This document shows, one piece after another, positions 1-7,321 of a stretch of DNA of 45,119 nucleotides (position 1 is its first letter; every line of letters starts with the position of its first letter). The DNA is from Defluviitaleaceae bacterium (GTDB lineage Bacteria; Bacillota; Clostridia; Lachnospirales; WQUN01): positions 1 to 45,119 of the forward strand of contig WQRQ01000010.1 in assembly GCA_009786685.1 (NCBI GenBank), written 5' to 3'. The notes under the pieces were generated by a model that ran no database searches, was not told the origin of the DNA, and saw only the letters and a program-made list of their open reading frames with translations. The position numbers were made by a program, and so were the translations under genes.

Positions 1-477
1 CTTGAAACAGCAAGGGTTGTCAATAAATGCTATAACCTAACAACACCTGAAATGCCTCTTGAAGTTTATAAGGATTTTACAAATTTCAAGCTATATATGA
101 GCGATACGGGACTTTTAACAATGACCAGCCGAACCCCGCAAGAAATTATTTTGAATCTTACCGAAACGGATAACAGGTTCTTGGGTGCTATAGCCGAGAA
201 TTATGTTGCACAGCATTTTGCCGCCCGTGATAAGAGCTTGCTTTATTGGAGGAGCGAGAGCAAAAGCGGAGGTCAGGCAGAAATCGACTTTGTATTGCAA
301 GAGGGCGCGAACATCATTCCTGTTGAGGTTAAAGCCGGAGAGCGTGTGGCTTCACGCAGTTTAAGTGTATTTGTCAAAAGATTCAAACCTCCGTACTCCA
401 TCAGAATTTCCGCCAAGAATTTCGGATTCGAGAACGAAATAAAATCAATACCGCTGTACGCAGCGTTTTGCATTTGA
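1..477 (+). CDS. DUF4143-type AAA ATPase, C-terminal part (left-truncated)
   Basis: The reading frame is open from base 1, so the ORF-track start at 52 is only an internal Met and the gene enters from the left. The visible part matches the C-terminal DUF4143 domain of a common bacterial AAA ATPase family: an FKLYMSDTGLL segment, a helix around AENYVAQHF, then a PD-(D/E)XK-like fold ending in EIDFVLQ and IIPVEVKAG. The ATP-binding P-loop half lies outside the window. The cellular role of this family is unclear; members are frequent on mobile or accessory DNA, which fits the rest of this segment. A hairpin follows 10 bases after the stop. Confidence 0.85.
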   Translation, partial: LETARVVNKCYNLTTPEMPLEVYKDFTNFKLYMSDTGLLTMTSRTPQEIILNLTETDNRFLGAIAENYVAQHFAARDKSLLYWRSESKSGGQAEIDFVLQEGANIIPVEVKAGERVASRSLSVFVKRFKPPYSIRISAKNFGFENEIKSIPLYAAFCI

Positions 478-487
478 CGACAAATAC

Positions 488-519
488 CACAAGAGCCGTC
501 CATATGGACGGCTCTTGTG
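488..519. terminator. Bidirectional terminator between convergent genes
   Basis: A perfect 14-bp stem (CACAAGAGCCGTCC with its complement) closes on an ATAT loop and is followed on the + strand by a T-rich tract (TTATTTTT). It sits between the end of the ATPase gene and the end of the minus-strand HTH gene, so it can serve both. The T tract is poorer on the minus side. Confidence 0.8.
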
Positions 520-522
520 ATG

Positions 523-888
523 TTATTTTTGACTTCGCCAAACTTCAAAACTTTCCAATATTTCCCTGTACGCATCTGAATCGCTGCTAAGAGCAAGAAA
601 CCTATGCGTGGCAACGAACTCAAATAGGTACGGCTTTGGAATCAGATGCTTAGGGCTACTGGAGATTGATTTAATGTGTCCGGCTTCCAGCATCTTTAAG
701 ATGGTGGATTTGCCTATTCCTATAATCGTTACAATATCAGCAACAGTAAGGACATCGGGGTGGTCAGTGGTGAGATGCTGGAAGAATGCCACAACCTCGT
801 TCTCCTGCCCCAATGTCACCAACCGCGAAAATGATGCGCGGGTACTGGGTTCACGCTGACCTGATTTGAGCAGACCGGTTGGTATCAT
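523..888 (-). CDS. Excisionase-like HTH DNA-binding protein, probably 5'-truncated
   Basis: The segment VLTVADIVTIIGIGKSTI is a MerR/excisionase-type helix-turn-helix, with a following wing (IKSISSSPKHLIPKPYL). ATG 888 is the first start codon, but the same frame stays open upstream to a stop at 1006-1008. It encodes more family-like sequence there (RYQIAIEDVIAYLRRRDREG), which looks like the end of a first HTH unit. No ATG, GTG or TTG lies in that extension, so the gene has probably lost its N-terminus. Excisionase-like proteins act in recombination or regulation of integrated elements, matching the attachment-site-like tRNA fragment at 2663. Whether the shortened protein is made is unknown. 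Confidence 0.6.
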   Translation of the reverse strand: MIPTGLLKSGQREPSTRASFSRLVTLGQENEVVAFFQHLTTDHPDVLTVADIVTIIGIGKSTILKMLEAGHIKSISSSPKHLIPKPYLFEFVATHRFLALSSDSDAYREILESFEVWRSQK

Positions 889-1022
889 GCTCCCTTCACG
901 GTCACGGCGGCGTAGATACGCAATAACATCTTCAATGGCAATCTGGTATCTATGTGTTTTCTTACCAGAGTCGATTGCGGGGATGATTCTTCTTTTTTGT
1001 TGTTTCTAGCGGTAAAATTAAT

Positions 1023-1051
1023 TTGATAATTTACAGCCCATAGTATATTAT
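1023..1051 (+). promoter_or_regulatory. Sigma-A-like promoter for the gene at 1096
   Basis: TTGATA, a 17-base spacer, then TATTAT. The expected transcription start is near 1058. That lies at or after the ORF-track ATG (1057) and favours the GTG at 1096 as the true translation start. Confidence 0.55.
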
Positions 1052-1095
1052 TAAACATGATAGTAATACATATTTGTTGCGGGGGTGGACAGGCA

Positions 1096-1900
1096 GTGGA
1101 CATATGTAAAATTGATGACTTTCTTATTAATACAGGCTTGTATAGGTACGTATCTTTTTCTGACGATGAATGTGGGGAGTTAGCAACTCTTTTGTGTATA
1201 GGTGAACACTCCTATAATCAGAGGCAAATACTTCATAAATTCGATGCATTCTGTCCTTTATGTAAAAAAGAAACCGTATATACTCTCTTAGCAGATAGCA
1301 TTGCCCCGTACAGTCATGTATCAGAGCTACGCAATAGAAGGCGAATTGTTTATTCGGCTTGTTCAAGGGATAATTCACACAGGATTACTTTTTGGTTGCA
1401 TTCATCAGATAAAGGAGTTGCAAAAATAGGGCAAGACCCATCGGTTAAGGAAATTCTTACTAGCAGCATTTCTCGTTACAGAAAACTCCTCGGCAAAGAT
1501 TTAATCGAATTACAAACTGCTATCCAACTTCACTCGCATGGAGTTGGCATAGGTTCGTTTGTGTATTTAAGAAGAATTTTTGAAAACTTGATTATAACCG
1601 CATTTGAAGAAAACAAATTTAAGTATGGATGATGCAGAAAATTTTATGAAGAAGCGTATGGAAGAAAAAATAGACGCAGTAAAATCATTTATCCCATCTT
1701 TTATTACGACAAGTCGTAATATATATGGAATACTAAGTAAGGGTATCCATGAACTTAATGAGGATGAATGTTTAGGTTTTTTTCCTGTACTAAAGGAAAG
1801 TATAGAAATGATATTAGAACAAAAAGTGAAACTTAAGGAAGAAAAACAGAAAGAGGAATCATTAAAAAAAGCGATAAGCAGTATTTCGTCCACGTTATAA
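1096..1900 (+). pseudogene. Hypothetical protein with N-terminal zinc-ribbon-like motif, frameshifted
   Basis: Two overlapping ORFs (1057-1632 and 1604-1900) together make one continuous protein of about 268 residues. Homology-like sequence passes from one frame to the other in the A/T-rich stretch GAAAACAAATTTAAG near 1608-1622, so one base is gained or lost there. The N-terminal half has a CPLCKKE motif and the C-terminal half an acidic helical region (SKGIHELNEDEC) plus a lysine-rich coiled tail. I do not recognise a function. GTG 1096 is preferred because GGGGGTGG lies just upstream and the predicted transcript begins near 1058. The break could be a real pseudogene or a homopolymer sequencing error. 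Confidence 0.65.
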
Positions 1901-1921
1901 TGACACAGAGGTGTATGCCGT

Positions 1922-2347
1922 ATGCGTATATATTTAGACAACTGTTGCTTTAATCGCCCATATGACAATCAACGTCATTTGAAGATAGAGTTGGAAACAA
2001 AAGCAAAGCTAAAAATTCAAGAAATGATAATAGATGGTGAACTAGAGTTGGTTACTTCATATGTTCTTGAACATGAAAATGATGAAAACCCATATGATGA
2101 GCGTAAAATTGCTATTGAGGCGTTTTTGAAATATGCGATTGTAGATGTTGATGAAACCTTTGAAATTATTAAAATAGCAAGCATTGCAATGGGAAGTGGA
2201 TTAAAGATAAAAGATTCCTTGCATGTTGCTTGCGCTATCGCTTCAAAGTGTGACTATTTGCTAACCACAGACAAGAGATTCTTGAAACACAAAGACAGCA
2301 GGATAAAAATAATAAATCCAATGCAATTTTTACTGGAAATGGAGTGA
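1922..2347 (+). CDS. PIN-domain ribonuclease, putative toxin
   Basis: The 141-residue protein begins MRIYLDNCCFNRPYD, the characteristic start of a PIN subfamily whose first catalytic Asp is D6. Later acidic residues occur in the IKDSLHVACA and LLTTDKRFL segments, so the acidic catalytic set appears complete. PIN proteins cut RNA in a metal-dependent way. The neighbour 7 bases downstream resembles the usual small partner of this subfamily, suggesting a toxin-antitoxin pair with the toxin gene first. It sits in the presumed mobile segment. It is intact, unlike the VapC-like gene at 22788. Confidence 0.8.
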   Translation: MRIYLDNCCFNRPYDNQRHLKIELETKAKLKIQEMIIDGELELVTSYVLEHENDENPYDERKIAIEAFLKYAIVDVDETFEIIKIASIAMGSGLKIKDSLHVACAIASKCDYLLTTDKRFLKHKDSRIKIINPMQFLLEME

Positions 2348-2354
2348 TAAAATT

Positions 2355-2567
2355 ATGACTGACGCCGTATTAAAACAATCCGTGTTAAAGCATTTTATTG
2401 ACAGCTTTGGACACGTTCAAACTGAGAGATTTATTTCCCTTATCAATAAAGAGCCTTTCGATTATACCGAATGGCAAAGGGATTTGTTTGAAGGTATGAC
2501 CATTGAGGAATTATCAAGCAATGCTATGGAAAACAGACGGCGCAAGCGTGCCGCTCAAACAAATTGA
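2355..2567 (+). CDS. Small partner protein of the PIN toxin, putative antitoxin
   Basis: A 70-residue protein with the segments GHVQTERFISLINKEPFDYTEWQ and GMTIEELSSNAM. These recur in small proteins encoded beside MRIYLDNCC-type PIN genes. It has no recognisable DNA-binding motif and ends in a basic tail (RRRKRAAQ). It begins 7 bases after the PIN stop, so the two are almost certainly co-transcribed. The antitoxin role is inferred from position and small size. Confidence 0.6.
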   Translation: MTDAVLKQSVLKHFIDSFGHVQTERFISLINKEPFDYTEWQRDLFEGMTIEELSSNAMENRRRKRAAQTN

Positions 2568-2662
2568 ACAGAGCCGTTGGTCGGCAAACCGTCGGCGCGG
2601 AGATTCCGAAACTGTCCTCGTTGCCTTAATTTCACTAGGATTGTGAAAACACGTTCGGGCTT

Positions 2663-2715
2663 CTTGAAAACCGTAGACCTGAAAGGGTCCAGGGGTTCGA
2701 ATCCCTTGCTATCCG
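2663..2715 (+). other. 3' half of tRNA-Ser(UGA), presumptive attachment site (attR-like)
   Basis: The sequence starts exactly at a tRNA anticodon loop (CTTGAAA, anticodon TGA). It continues with the 3' anticodon strand ACCGT, a long variable arm (GACC..GGTC), a T arm (AGGGG-TTCGAAT-CCCTT), the 3' acceptor strand GCTATCC and the serine discriminator G. No CCA is encoded. The 5' half (expected GGATAGC, D arm, ACGGT) is absent just upstream. A 3' tRNA fragment beginning in the anticodon loop is the usual footprint of a tyrosine-recombinase element that integrated into a tRNA gene. With this orientation the intact tRNA-Ser and the element body should lie to the left. Confidence 0.7.
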
Positions 2716-2723
2716 TGGACAGG

Positions 2724-2770
2724 AAAAAACGAAGGATTGAGTCTGCAAATGGCTCAATCCTTCGTTTTTT
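2724..2770 (+). terminator. Strong rho-independent terminator after the tRNA fragment
   Basis: AAAAAACGAAGGATTGAG pairs perfectly with CTCAATCCTTCGTTTTTT (18 bp) around an 11-base loop, leaving a run of six T. Lying 8 bases after the tRNA 3' end, it is probably the original terminator of the tRNA-Ser gene. Confidence 0.85.
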
Positions 2771-3048
2771 CTAGCTACATATGATAATTGGAGATTTTGA
2801 AATTAGTTGCAAGTTCTTTCAGTTAATTTGCGTTAGTTGCTATTATTATGCCGTCACAATGGGCGGCATGGGGGAAAATTGATTGTACATAGTAAGTTTT
2901 TTCATACCTTCGGACGGCGAACGTCGGCGGTGGGGATGGGTGACTGGTTGCTATATTGTTGATGTGCTGTATTACGGTATATGTTGCGAAGATACTTATT
3001 CATTGTTACTATGTAGAAGTGGATTAATCGGACAGGCAACGTAAGAGT
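2771..3048. other. AT-rich stretch with no supportable gene
   Basis: No ORF of convincing composition is seen on either strand between the tRNA terminator and the small peptide ORF at 3049. Small inverted repeats (for example around GGACGGCGAACGTCGGCGG near 2912) are present without a T tract. It looks like degraded DNA next to an integration site. Confidence 0.5.
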
Positions 3049-3129
3049 ATGAGCAGTATCTTTCTTTTTATTTCCATAGTCCTAAACGTCCTTTTGCTGA
3101 TATTTTTGTTTTTTATGCTAGGGGGTTAG
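3049..3129 (+). CDS. Short hydrophobic peptide (26 aa), possible membrane peptide
   Basis: ATG to TAG encodes a 26-residue peptide that is nearly all Leu, Ile, Phe and Val (for example IVLNVLLLIFLFFMLGG), enough for one membrane helix. Its stop lies one base before the ATG of the next gene, and its last codons (GGGGGT) form that gene's ribosome site, so the two could be coupled. Its own ribosome site is weak. It could be a leader or membrane peptide, or a chance ORF in AT-rich DNA. Confidence 0.3.
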   Translation: MSSIFLFISIVLNVLLLIFLFFMLGG

Positions 3130-3130
3130 C

Positions 3131-4091
3131 ATGAGTTCAATCTTGATTGATAACTGGACAATAAGTTCCTATTTCGAGCATTTATTTACTCCGTCAAAAG
3201 TTATGCCAACTTATTCGCCAATATCATGTAGGGTTACTTTATTTAACAGCTTTAATTTTATGGGATGAAATAGATATTATTTCACGGTGGTATACCTCTC
3301 TTCCTCGCGACAATTACTTAGCACAACAGCTTTTGGATTTATGTAACGATAGGCGTTCTGATAAGTTTTTAGATTCAGAAGTTGTACGATTACCTGAGTA
3401 CACAAAAGAGCCATCAGGACTTACAAGATTTGATTTTAACAATGAGCTAAGTTTTAAGGATTGGTATAAGCAGTATTCCCCGCTATTGCTCAATAGGGCA
3501 GAGATGTATATAGATGTTGCAGAAGAAATTGGTGCAAATTACTTTCCGCACCCTAATAGAGCAGAGCATTTGTTAAACAGCAGCTTACTCAAAGGACGTT
3601 TCAATAGATACAAATTATTGGAAATGGTGGATAAGTCATTAATTGAATATTATGATGAACTTGATAAAGAGTATGAAACTGGCATACTTAAATTTGATTA
3701 TCCTGTTCTTTATGACTATATAACAAACAATGCAACTACTCCAACAGAAGAATTGAAAGTCGCTTTGGAGATGCGTTATGATAAAGATGTGATTGCATTT
3801 AGGCAGAGCCTAAATTCTTTTGAAGAAGGGCTAAATAATGCAAATAGACGCAAGAGGTTGGAAGCACACAGACAAATTCGTGAACTTACACAATCAATAT
3901 CCAATGATTTTTCAGTTAAAGGCAATTCCTTAAAAATTCGTGAAATAAAGGTCGGTCTTTCTTCGCCATTGGGAATAAATGTTGGTTTAGAAAAACCCAT
4001 TAAATTATCCCTTGGCGGAAGTGACAGAGTGTTGAATTTAACTTTCTTGACTCGATTGCGCGACTTTGGATTAGGAAAGGTGATTAATTAA
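3131..4091 (+). pseudogene. Hypothetical protein, frameshifted near its N-terminus
   Basis: The ORF track starts at an internal TTG (3333), but the frame is open upstream and carries protein-like sequence (LYLTALILWDEIDIISRW). A good start, ATG 3131 preceded by AGGGGGT, lies one frame away and reads MSSILIDNWTISSYFEHLF. Joining the two near the CAAAAG run at about 3195-3201 gives one protein of about 319 residues. The remainder is helical and charged with no motif I recognise. This is the second frameshift at a short A run within 2 kb. It may be a pseudogene in decaying DNA or a sequencing error. Confidence 0.6.
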
Positions 4092-4166
4092 TTTTGCAGT
4101 ATAAACGCTATGAACATTCAAGTGCCACCTGTTTTGACGAAGTAACGAGCTAAAATAGGCAGTGTA

Positions 4167-4229
4167 CTTTTTGCCTTACGGCAAAAACCATTCCGCAAAA
4201 AACGCGTTAATGACCGCGATTTTTTGCTA
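4167..4229 (+). repeat. Double-hairpin repeat, copy 1
   Basis: Hairpin 1 is TTTTTGCC-TTAC-GGCAAAAA. Hairpin 2 is GCAAAAAACGCG paired with CGCGATTTTTTGC, leaving one bulged A. The same layout, with a different lower stem but the same bulged A, recurs at 44524-44596. It lies between the frameshifted gene and the glycosyltransferase gene, ending about 20 bases before the start codon. It may act as a terminator or attenuator, or be a dispersed repeat. Confidence 0.65.
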
Positions 4230-4249
4230 CATTGTATGAGGTGAGTAAA

Positions 4250-5182
4250 ATGTTTTCTGTAGTAGTACCGGTATTTAACGAGGAAGAAGTAATAACGGAG
4301 ACGTACAAGCGGCTGAGCGGTGTAATGCAAGGCATGGCGGAGCCGTACGAATTAATTTTTGTAAACGACGGTAGTCGCGACAAAAGCGCGGCTATTATTG
4401 CGGGGTTTTGTGAGGCGGACAAAAATGTGCGGCTTATAAATTTTTCTCGTAATTTTGGACATATGTCTGCGATAACTGCGGGTATGGAATACGCAAGCGG
4501 CGACGCGATTTTTATAATAGACGCGGATTTACAAGACCCGCCGGAGATTTTCCCGCAGATGGCTGATAAATGGCGGGAGGGCTACCACGTAGTATACGGC
4601 CAGCGCAAAAAGCGCGAGGGCGAGACCTTTTTTAAAAAAGCCAGCGCGAAAATCTTCTATCGCTTCATAAAAAGAATGACGCACATAGAAATGCCCGTAG
4701 ACACAGGCGAGTTTAGGCTGATAGACAAAACAGTAAACGACGCGGTAAAAAAATTACCGGAAAAAAGCAGATATATCCGAGGTCTGGTAAGCTGGGTAGG
4801 CTTTAAGCAAACGGCAATCATGTACGTGCGAAACGAACGCTTTGCCGGGCAGACAAAATACCCGCTTGGAAAAATGGTCGCCTTTGCCATGGACGCGGTG
4901 ACTGCGTTTTCTTACAAGCCGCTGAAAGCCGCCACTACTCTTGGGTTTTTGATTTCTATTGCAAGCTTTATTTATATCGCTGTGATTCTTTTTCAGGGTC
5001 TTTTTACCGATACCACCGTGGATGGGTGGGCTTCTACCATGGGCGTGATTTTGTTTACGCAGGGCATTACCATGATGATTTTAGGCCTAATGGGCGAGTA
5101 CATCGGCAGGATATACGAAGAATTAAAAAACAGACCCGTTTATATAGTGCAGGAGACATTGGGATTTGATGAGAATCACTAA
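4250..5182 (+). CDS. Family 2 glycosyltransferase with two C-terminal membrane helices (GtrB/DPM1-like)
   Basis: The protein begins MFSVVVPVFNEEEVI, the nucleotide-sugar-binding start of GT-A family 2 enzymes, followed by FVNDGSRD and the metal-binding IIDADLQDPPE motif. Two hydrophobic helices near residues 225-250 and 262-290 anchor it to the membrane. Relatives transfer a sugar from a nucleotide donor to a polyprenyl phosphate for later use in wall or polymer decoration. ATG 4250 is chosen over the track start because GAGGTGAG lies 4-5 bases upstream. Acceptor and sugar cannot be read from sequence. Confidence 0.9.
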   Translation: MFSVVVPVFNEEEVITETYKRLSGVMQGMAEPYELIFVNDGSRDKSAAIIAGFCEADKNVRLINFSRNFGHMSAITAGMEYASGDAIFIIDADLQDPPEIFPQMADKWREGYHVVYGQRKKREGETFFKKASAKIFYRFIKRMTHIEMPVDTGEFRLIDKTVNDAVKKLPEKSRYIRGLVSWVGFKQTAIMYVRNERFAGQTKYPLGKMVAFAMDAVTAFSYKPLKAATTLGFLISIASFIYIAVILFQGLFTDTTVDGWASTMGVILFTQGITMMILGLMGEYIGRIYEELKNRPVYIVQETLGFDENH

Positions 5183-5270
5183 GCACATGAAAAAGGGGAA
5201 GCGTCAATGCCACAGGAAATGTGGGTATGTCATCGCGTTTAACAAAATAATATTAGAAAGAGATGATATC

Positions 5271-5798
5271 TTGCGGCAACTTCTAAATAATTGCATTCCT
5301 GTTTTGTTGCTTTATCTCTTGGTTGGATGTGCCAATAGTCACGAAATCATGCCGTTGGAAGAAATTAGTGTGCATGATAATTTTACGATGACCGTCTCCT
5401 CTCCTCAAAGTGTGTGGTGCGCTTCCGAGATTACGGAAAATAATCCACTGGTGTTTGAAGTTAGTCTTGTATATCATGGAGATAAGCCCGAGGTACACGC
5501 CTACCATCGTTTACCGTTTTATTCCTTTGGGGTAAAGTTTCCAAGCGGAGAAGGCAACTTTAGTAATACGCAATTAGATAAGCGCGTGTCTACTGCATTC
5601 CGATATGGTGAGCCTTATGTATGGAGCTTTAAGTGGCACGAGAAACCCATTGTATTAGAAGATTATGAAGTAGTATGGATGCCTTGGGTTCCTATTAAAG
5701 CGGGAAATTTATATTTTATGTTTAGTGCAGAGTTAAGATTTGAATGTGGTTTGCCTGATTTTGATTGCATTATTTGGTTGCCGTTTTCAATTGTGTAA
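5271..5798 (+). CDS. Hypothetical lipoprotein
   Basis: From TTG 5271 the protein starts MRQLLNNC, then a hydrophobic stretch and the lipobox LVGC with Cys20, so it should be exported and lipid-anchored. The mature part (about 155 residues) is rich in aromatic residues and beta-like stretches (WSFKWHEKP, EVVWMPWVP). I recognise no family. The ORF-track start at 5166 would put an implausible basic extension before the signal peptide; TTG 5271 has AGAAAGAGATG about 9 bases upstream. It follows the glycosyltransferase on the same strand and ends before a terminator. Confidence 0.65.
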   Translation: MRQLLNNCIPVLLLYLLVGCANSHEIMPLEEISVHDNFTMTVSSPQSVWCASEITENNPLVFEVSLVYHGDKPEVHAYHRLPFYSFGVKFPSGEGNFSNTQLDKRVSTAFRYGEPYVWSFKWHEKPIVLEDYEVVWMPWVPIKAGNLYFMFSAELRFECGLPDFDCIIWLPFSIV

Positions 5799-5816
5799 GA
5801 TTCCATTATAAAAAAC

Positions 5817-5847
5817 AATACGGCGTAGCTTGTCGCTACGCCGTATT
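5817..5847. terminator. Bidirectional terminator
   Basis: AATACGGCGTAGC pairs perfectly with GCTACGCCGTATT around a TTGTC loop. A-rich sequence (TAAAAAACAATA) lies on the left and T-rich sequence (ATTTACTTACTTGTTTTT) on the right, so it can end the lipoprotein gene and, from the other side, the small minus-strand gene at 5854. Confidence 0.8.
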
Positions 5848-5853
5848 ATTTAC

Positions 5854-5976
5854 TTACTTGTTTTTCTTTTGATTGTTTGTGTTGTTAGAAGCGTTGTTGT
5901 TCATTTCGTTTCCAAATTCTGTGTTTGTTTGTTTGTTTGTTGTATTTGTTGATTGGCTTGTTTTTTTGTTATCCAC
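5854..5976 (-). CDS. Small Asn/Thr-rich protein (40 aa), SASP-like
   Basis: This gene is missing from the ORF track. On the minus strand GTG at 5976 is preceded by GGGAGG at 9 bases and opens a 40-residue frame ending TAA. The product is extremely rich in Asn, Thr, Lys and Gln and contains TEFGNEMN. That resembles the TEFASETN motif of gamma-type small acid-soluble spore proteins, where the germination protease cuts. The overall composition fits a spore-core storage protein. It is shorter than classical gamma SASPs and has a single motif, so the call is tentative. It lies downstream of the amidase gene and ends at a shared terminator. Confidence 0.55.
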   Translation of the reverse strand: MDNKKTSQSTNTTNKQTNTEFGNEMNNNASNNTNNQKKNK

Positions 5977-6085
5977 GTTAGTCTGCCTCCCTTCGTCACC
6001 CGCCAAGCTTCGGCGGCGATGGTAAGTAATTCAAGTGCTATGAGTACAGTATTGGCAGATTTGAGAGAATTATACATATTTTTTT

Positions 6086-7171
6086 TTAAAAGTTTGCGAT
6101 TGTGTCGGCTATGGTCTGCGCGATTAAAAGCTGCACGTAGGGGTCGGCCAGTCGGGCGGCTTCTGTCGGGTTGCTTTGGAAGAGGAGTTCCAGGATAACT
6201 ACGGGGATTTGTGACTCGCGTAAAATATGAAATTGCGGGGCGTAGTGGATACCACGGTCGGGGCTTTGCAGCGCGGATACCAGCGCGTCTTGGAAGGTGC
6301 GTGCCAAGTCGTAGCTGCCGTCTGCTGTGCCGTACAGCATTAGCGTGCCGTTGGAACGGCTGCTGCGGGCGTCGGCATTGCAGTGGATGGAGACAAAGTA
6401 GTCCCCGATGGAATTTGCGATACGAGTACGCGCCCTCGTGGACAAGAAATAATCACAGGTACGGGTGGGAATTAACAAAATATCGGAGTGCGCTTGGTCG
6501 AAGATTTCCAGTATCTTTTGTGAAATGTTTAGTACGATTTCTGCTTCGCTTGGGCCGTTTCTTAGTGCCGACGGTGCGCCCGGGTCGTGACCGCCGTGGC
6601 CGGGGTCTATTACTACTACGGTACGATAGCGTTCTCGCGGGTCTATTATTTGTATGTAGCTTTGGCCGTACTCCGTTAACGCGCCTCGGCGGGTACGGAT
6701 TTGTATGCGGTTATCTTCTGCCAGTAGGCGCATTGGTAAAATATTGTACGGCAAAAGCGGAAAACTGCGACGCGGTAAGTACAGGTCTTCAAATACAACT
6801 GTGTGTTCGCGGTAGTAATAATTATGCTCCACCTCAAACGCACCCAAATCATCAGGAAAAAACAACGTACTCGTATATGTATCAAAAAAAATCCCCACTC
6901 CCCATTGTACAGGAATAATCGGAGGCATGTCCAACCGCTCGACAGCCCCCGCAAGCGACAAAATCTGCGGCGTCTGCGGTGCAGGCACAAAAACAGGCAC
7001 GGCCTCGGCGTAGGCAACGACGGTGACATTTTGCCGTACATACAAAAAACACGCCCCCGCCAAAATAAGCGCGAGCGCGGTAAACCCTGCTAAAAACAAC
7101 GCAGGTTTTTTTAGCTCATTTGCTTCCTTTATGTAATTACGATACCCACGCTCGCCTCTGTATTTTTTCAT
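6086..7171 (-). CDS. N-acetylmuramoyl-L-alanine amidase (Amidase_3), membrane-anchored
   Basis: The 361-residue protein has an N-terminal cytoplasmic stretch, one membrane helix near 24-45, an unassigned extracytoplasmic region (50-180), then a zinc amidase domain. Zinc ligands are visible as H192 in VIDPGHGG, the Glu in SEAEIVLN and H263 in SIHCNA; the catalytic Glu is in VILELLFQSN (about E328). These enzymes cut the bond between muramic acid and the stem peptide in peptidoglycan. The start codon has no clear ribosome site: a palindromic repeat ends only 5 bases upstream (7177-7234). It follows the M23-like gene on the same strand, so a shared wall-remodelling or sporulation role is plausible. 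Confidence 0.92.
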   Translation of the reverse strand: MKKYRGERGYRNYIKEANELKKPALFLAGFTALALILAGACFLYVRQNVTVVAYAEAVPVFVPAPQTPQILSLAGAVERLDMPPIIPVQWGVGIFFDTYTSTLFFPDDLGAFEVEHNYYYREHTVVFEDLYLPRRSFPLLPYNILPMRLLAEDNRIQIRTRRGALTEYGQSYIQIIDPRERYRTVVVIDPGHGGHDPGAPSALRNGPSEAEIVLNISQKILEIFDQAHSDILLIPTRTCDYFLSTRARTRIANSIGDYFVSIHCNADARSSRSNGTLMLYGTADGSYDLARTFQDALVSALQSPDRGIHYAPQFHILRESQIPVVILELLFQSNPTEAARLADPYVQLLIAQTIADTIANF

Positions 7172-7176
7172 TTTTG

Positions 7177-7234
7177 ATGGGGGCTACGCCCCCAAGCCCC
7201 CTCGCTACACAGGGCAAAGCCCTTCTCCACTCCG
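7177..7234 (-). repeat. 58-bp two-hairpin palindromic repeat, copy A (intergenic)
   Basis: Read on the minus strand it has the same 58-base layout as the repeat inside purF at 31096-31153, with 49 of 58 positions identical by eye. It contains a GGGC-TTT-GCCC hairpin, then GAGGGGGCTT, then a GGGGGC-GTA-GCCCCC hairpin ending in CAT. Several of the differences keep the stems paired. It occupies the space where the amidase ribosome site should be. Confidence 0.8.
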
Positions 7235-7321
7235 CTGCCGCGTTCGGATGTACTATATCAAAACGCAATGGGGTTTTGCAAGTGTTTATGCGGGCTGGAA
7301 AGCTTTTGACCAAAAAAACAT

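Noticed and set aside
1604-1632. Programmed frameshift at AAATTTA in the gene at 1096
   Set aside because: The slippery heptamer is not in the reading phase needed for a -1 shift, and joining the frames needs a +1 change. A simple indel explains it better.
2577-2774. ORF of 65 residues on the + strand
   Set aside because: It runs through the tRNA fragment and terminator hairpin, so it is a chance frame.
5953-6198. ORF of 81 residues on the + strand
   Set aside because: It overlaps the start of the minus-strand small gene and the amidase end; the minus-strand reading has a ribosome site and meaningful sequence.
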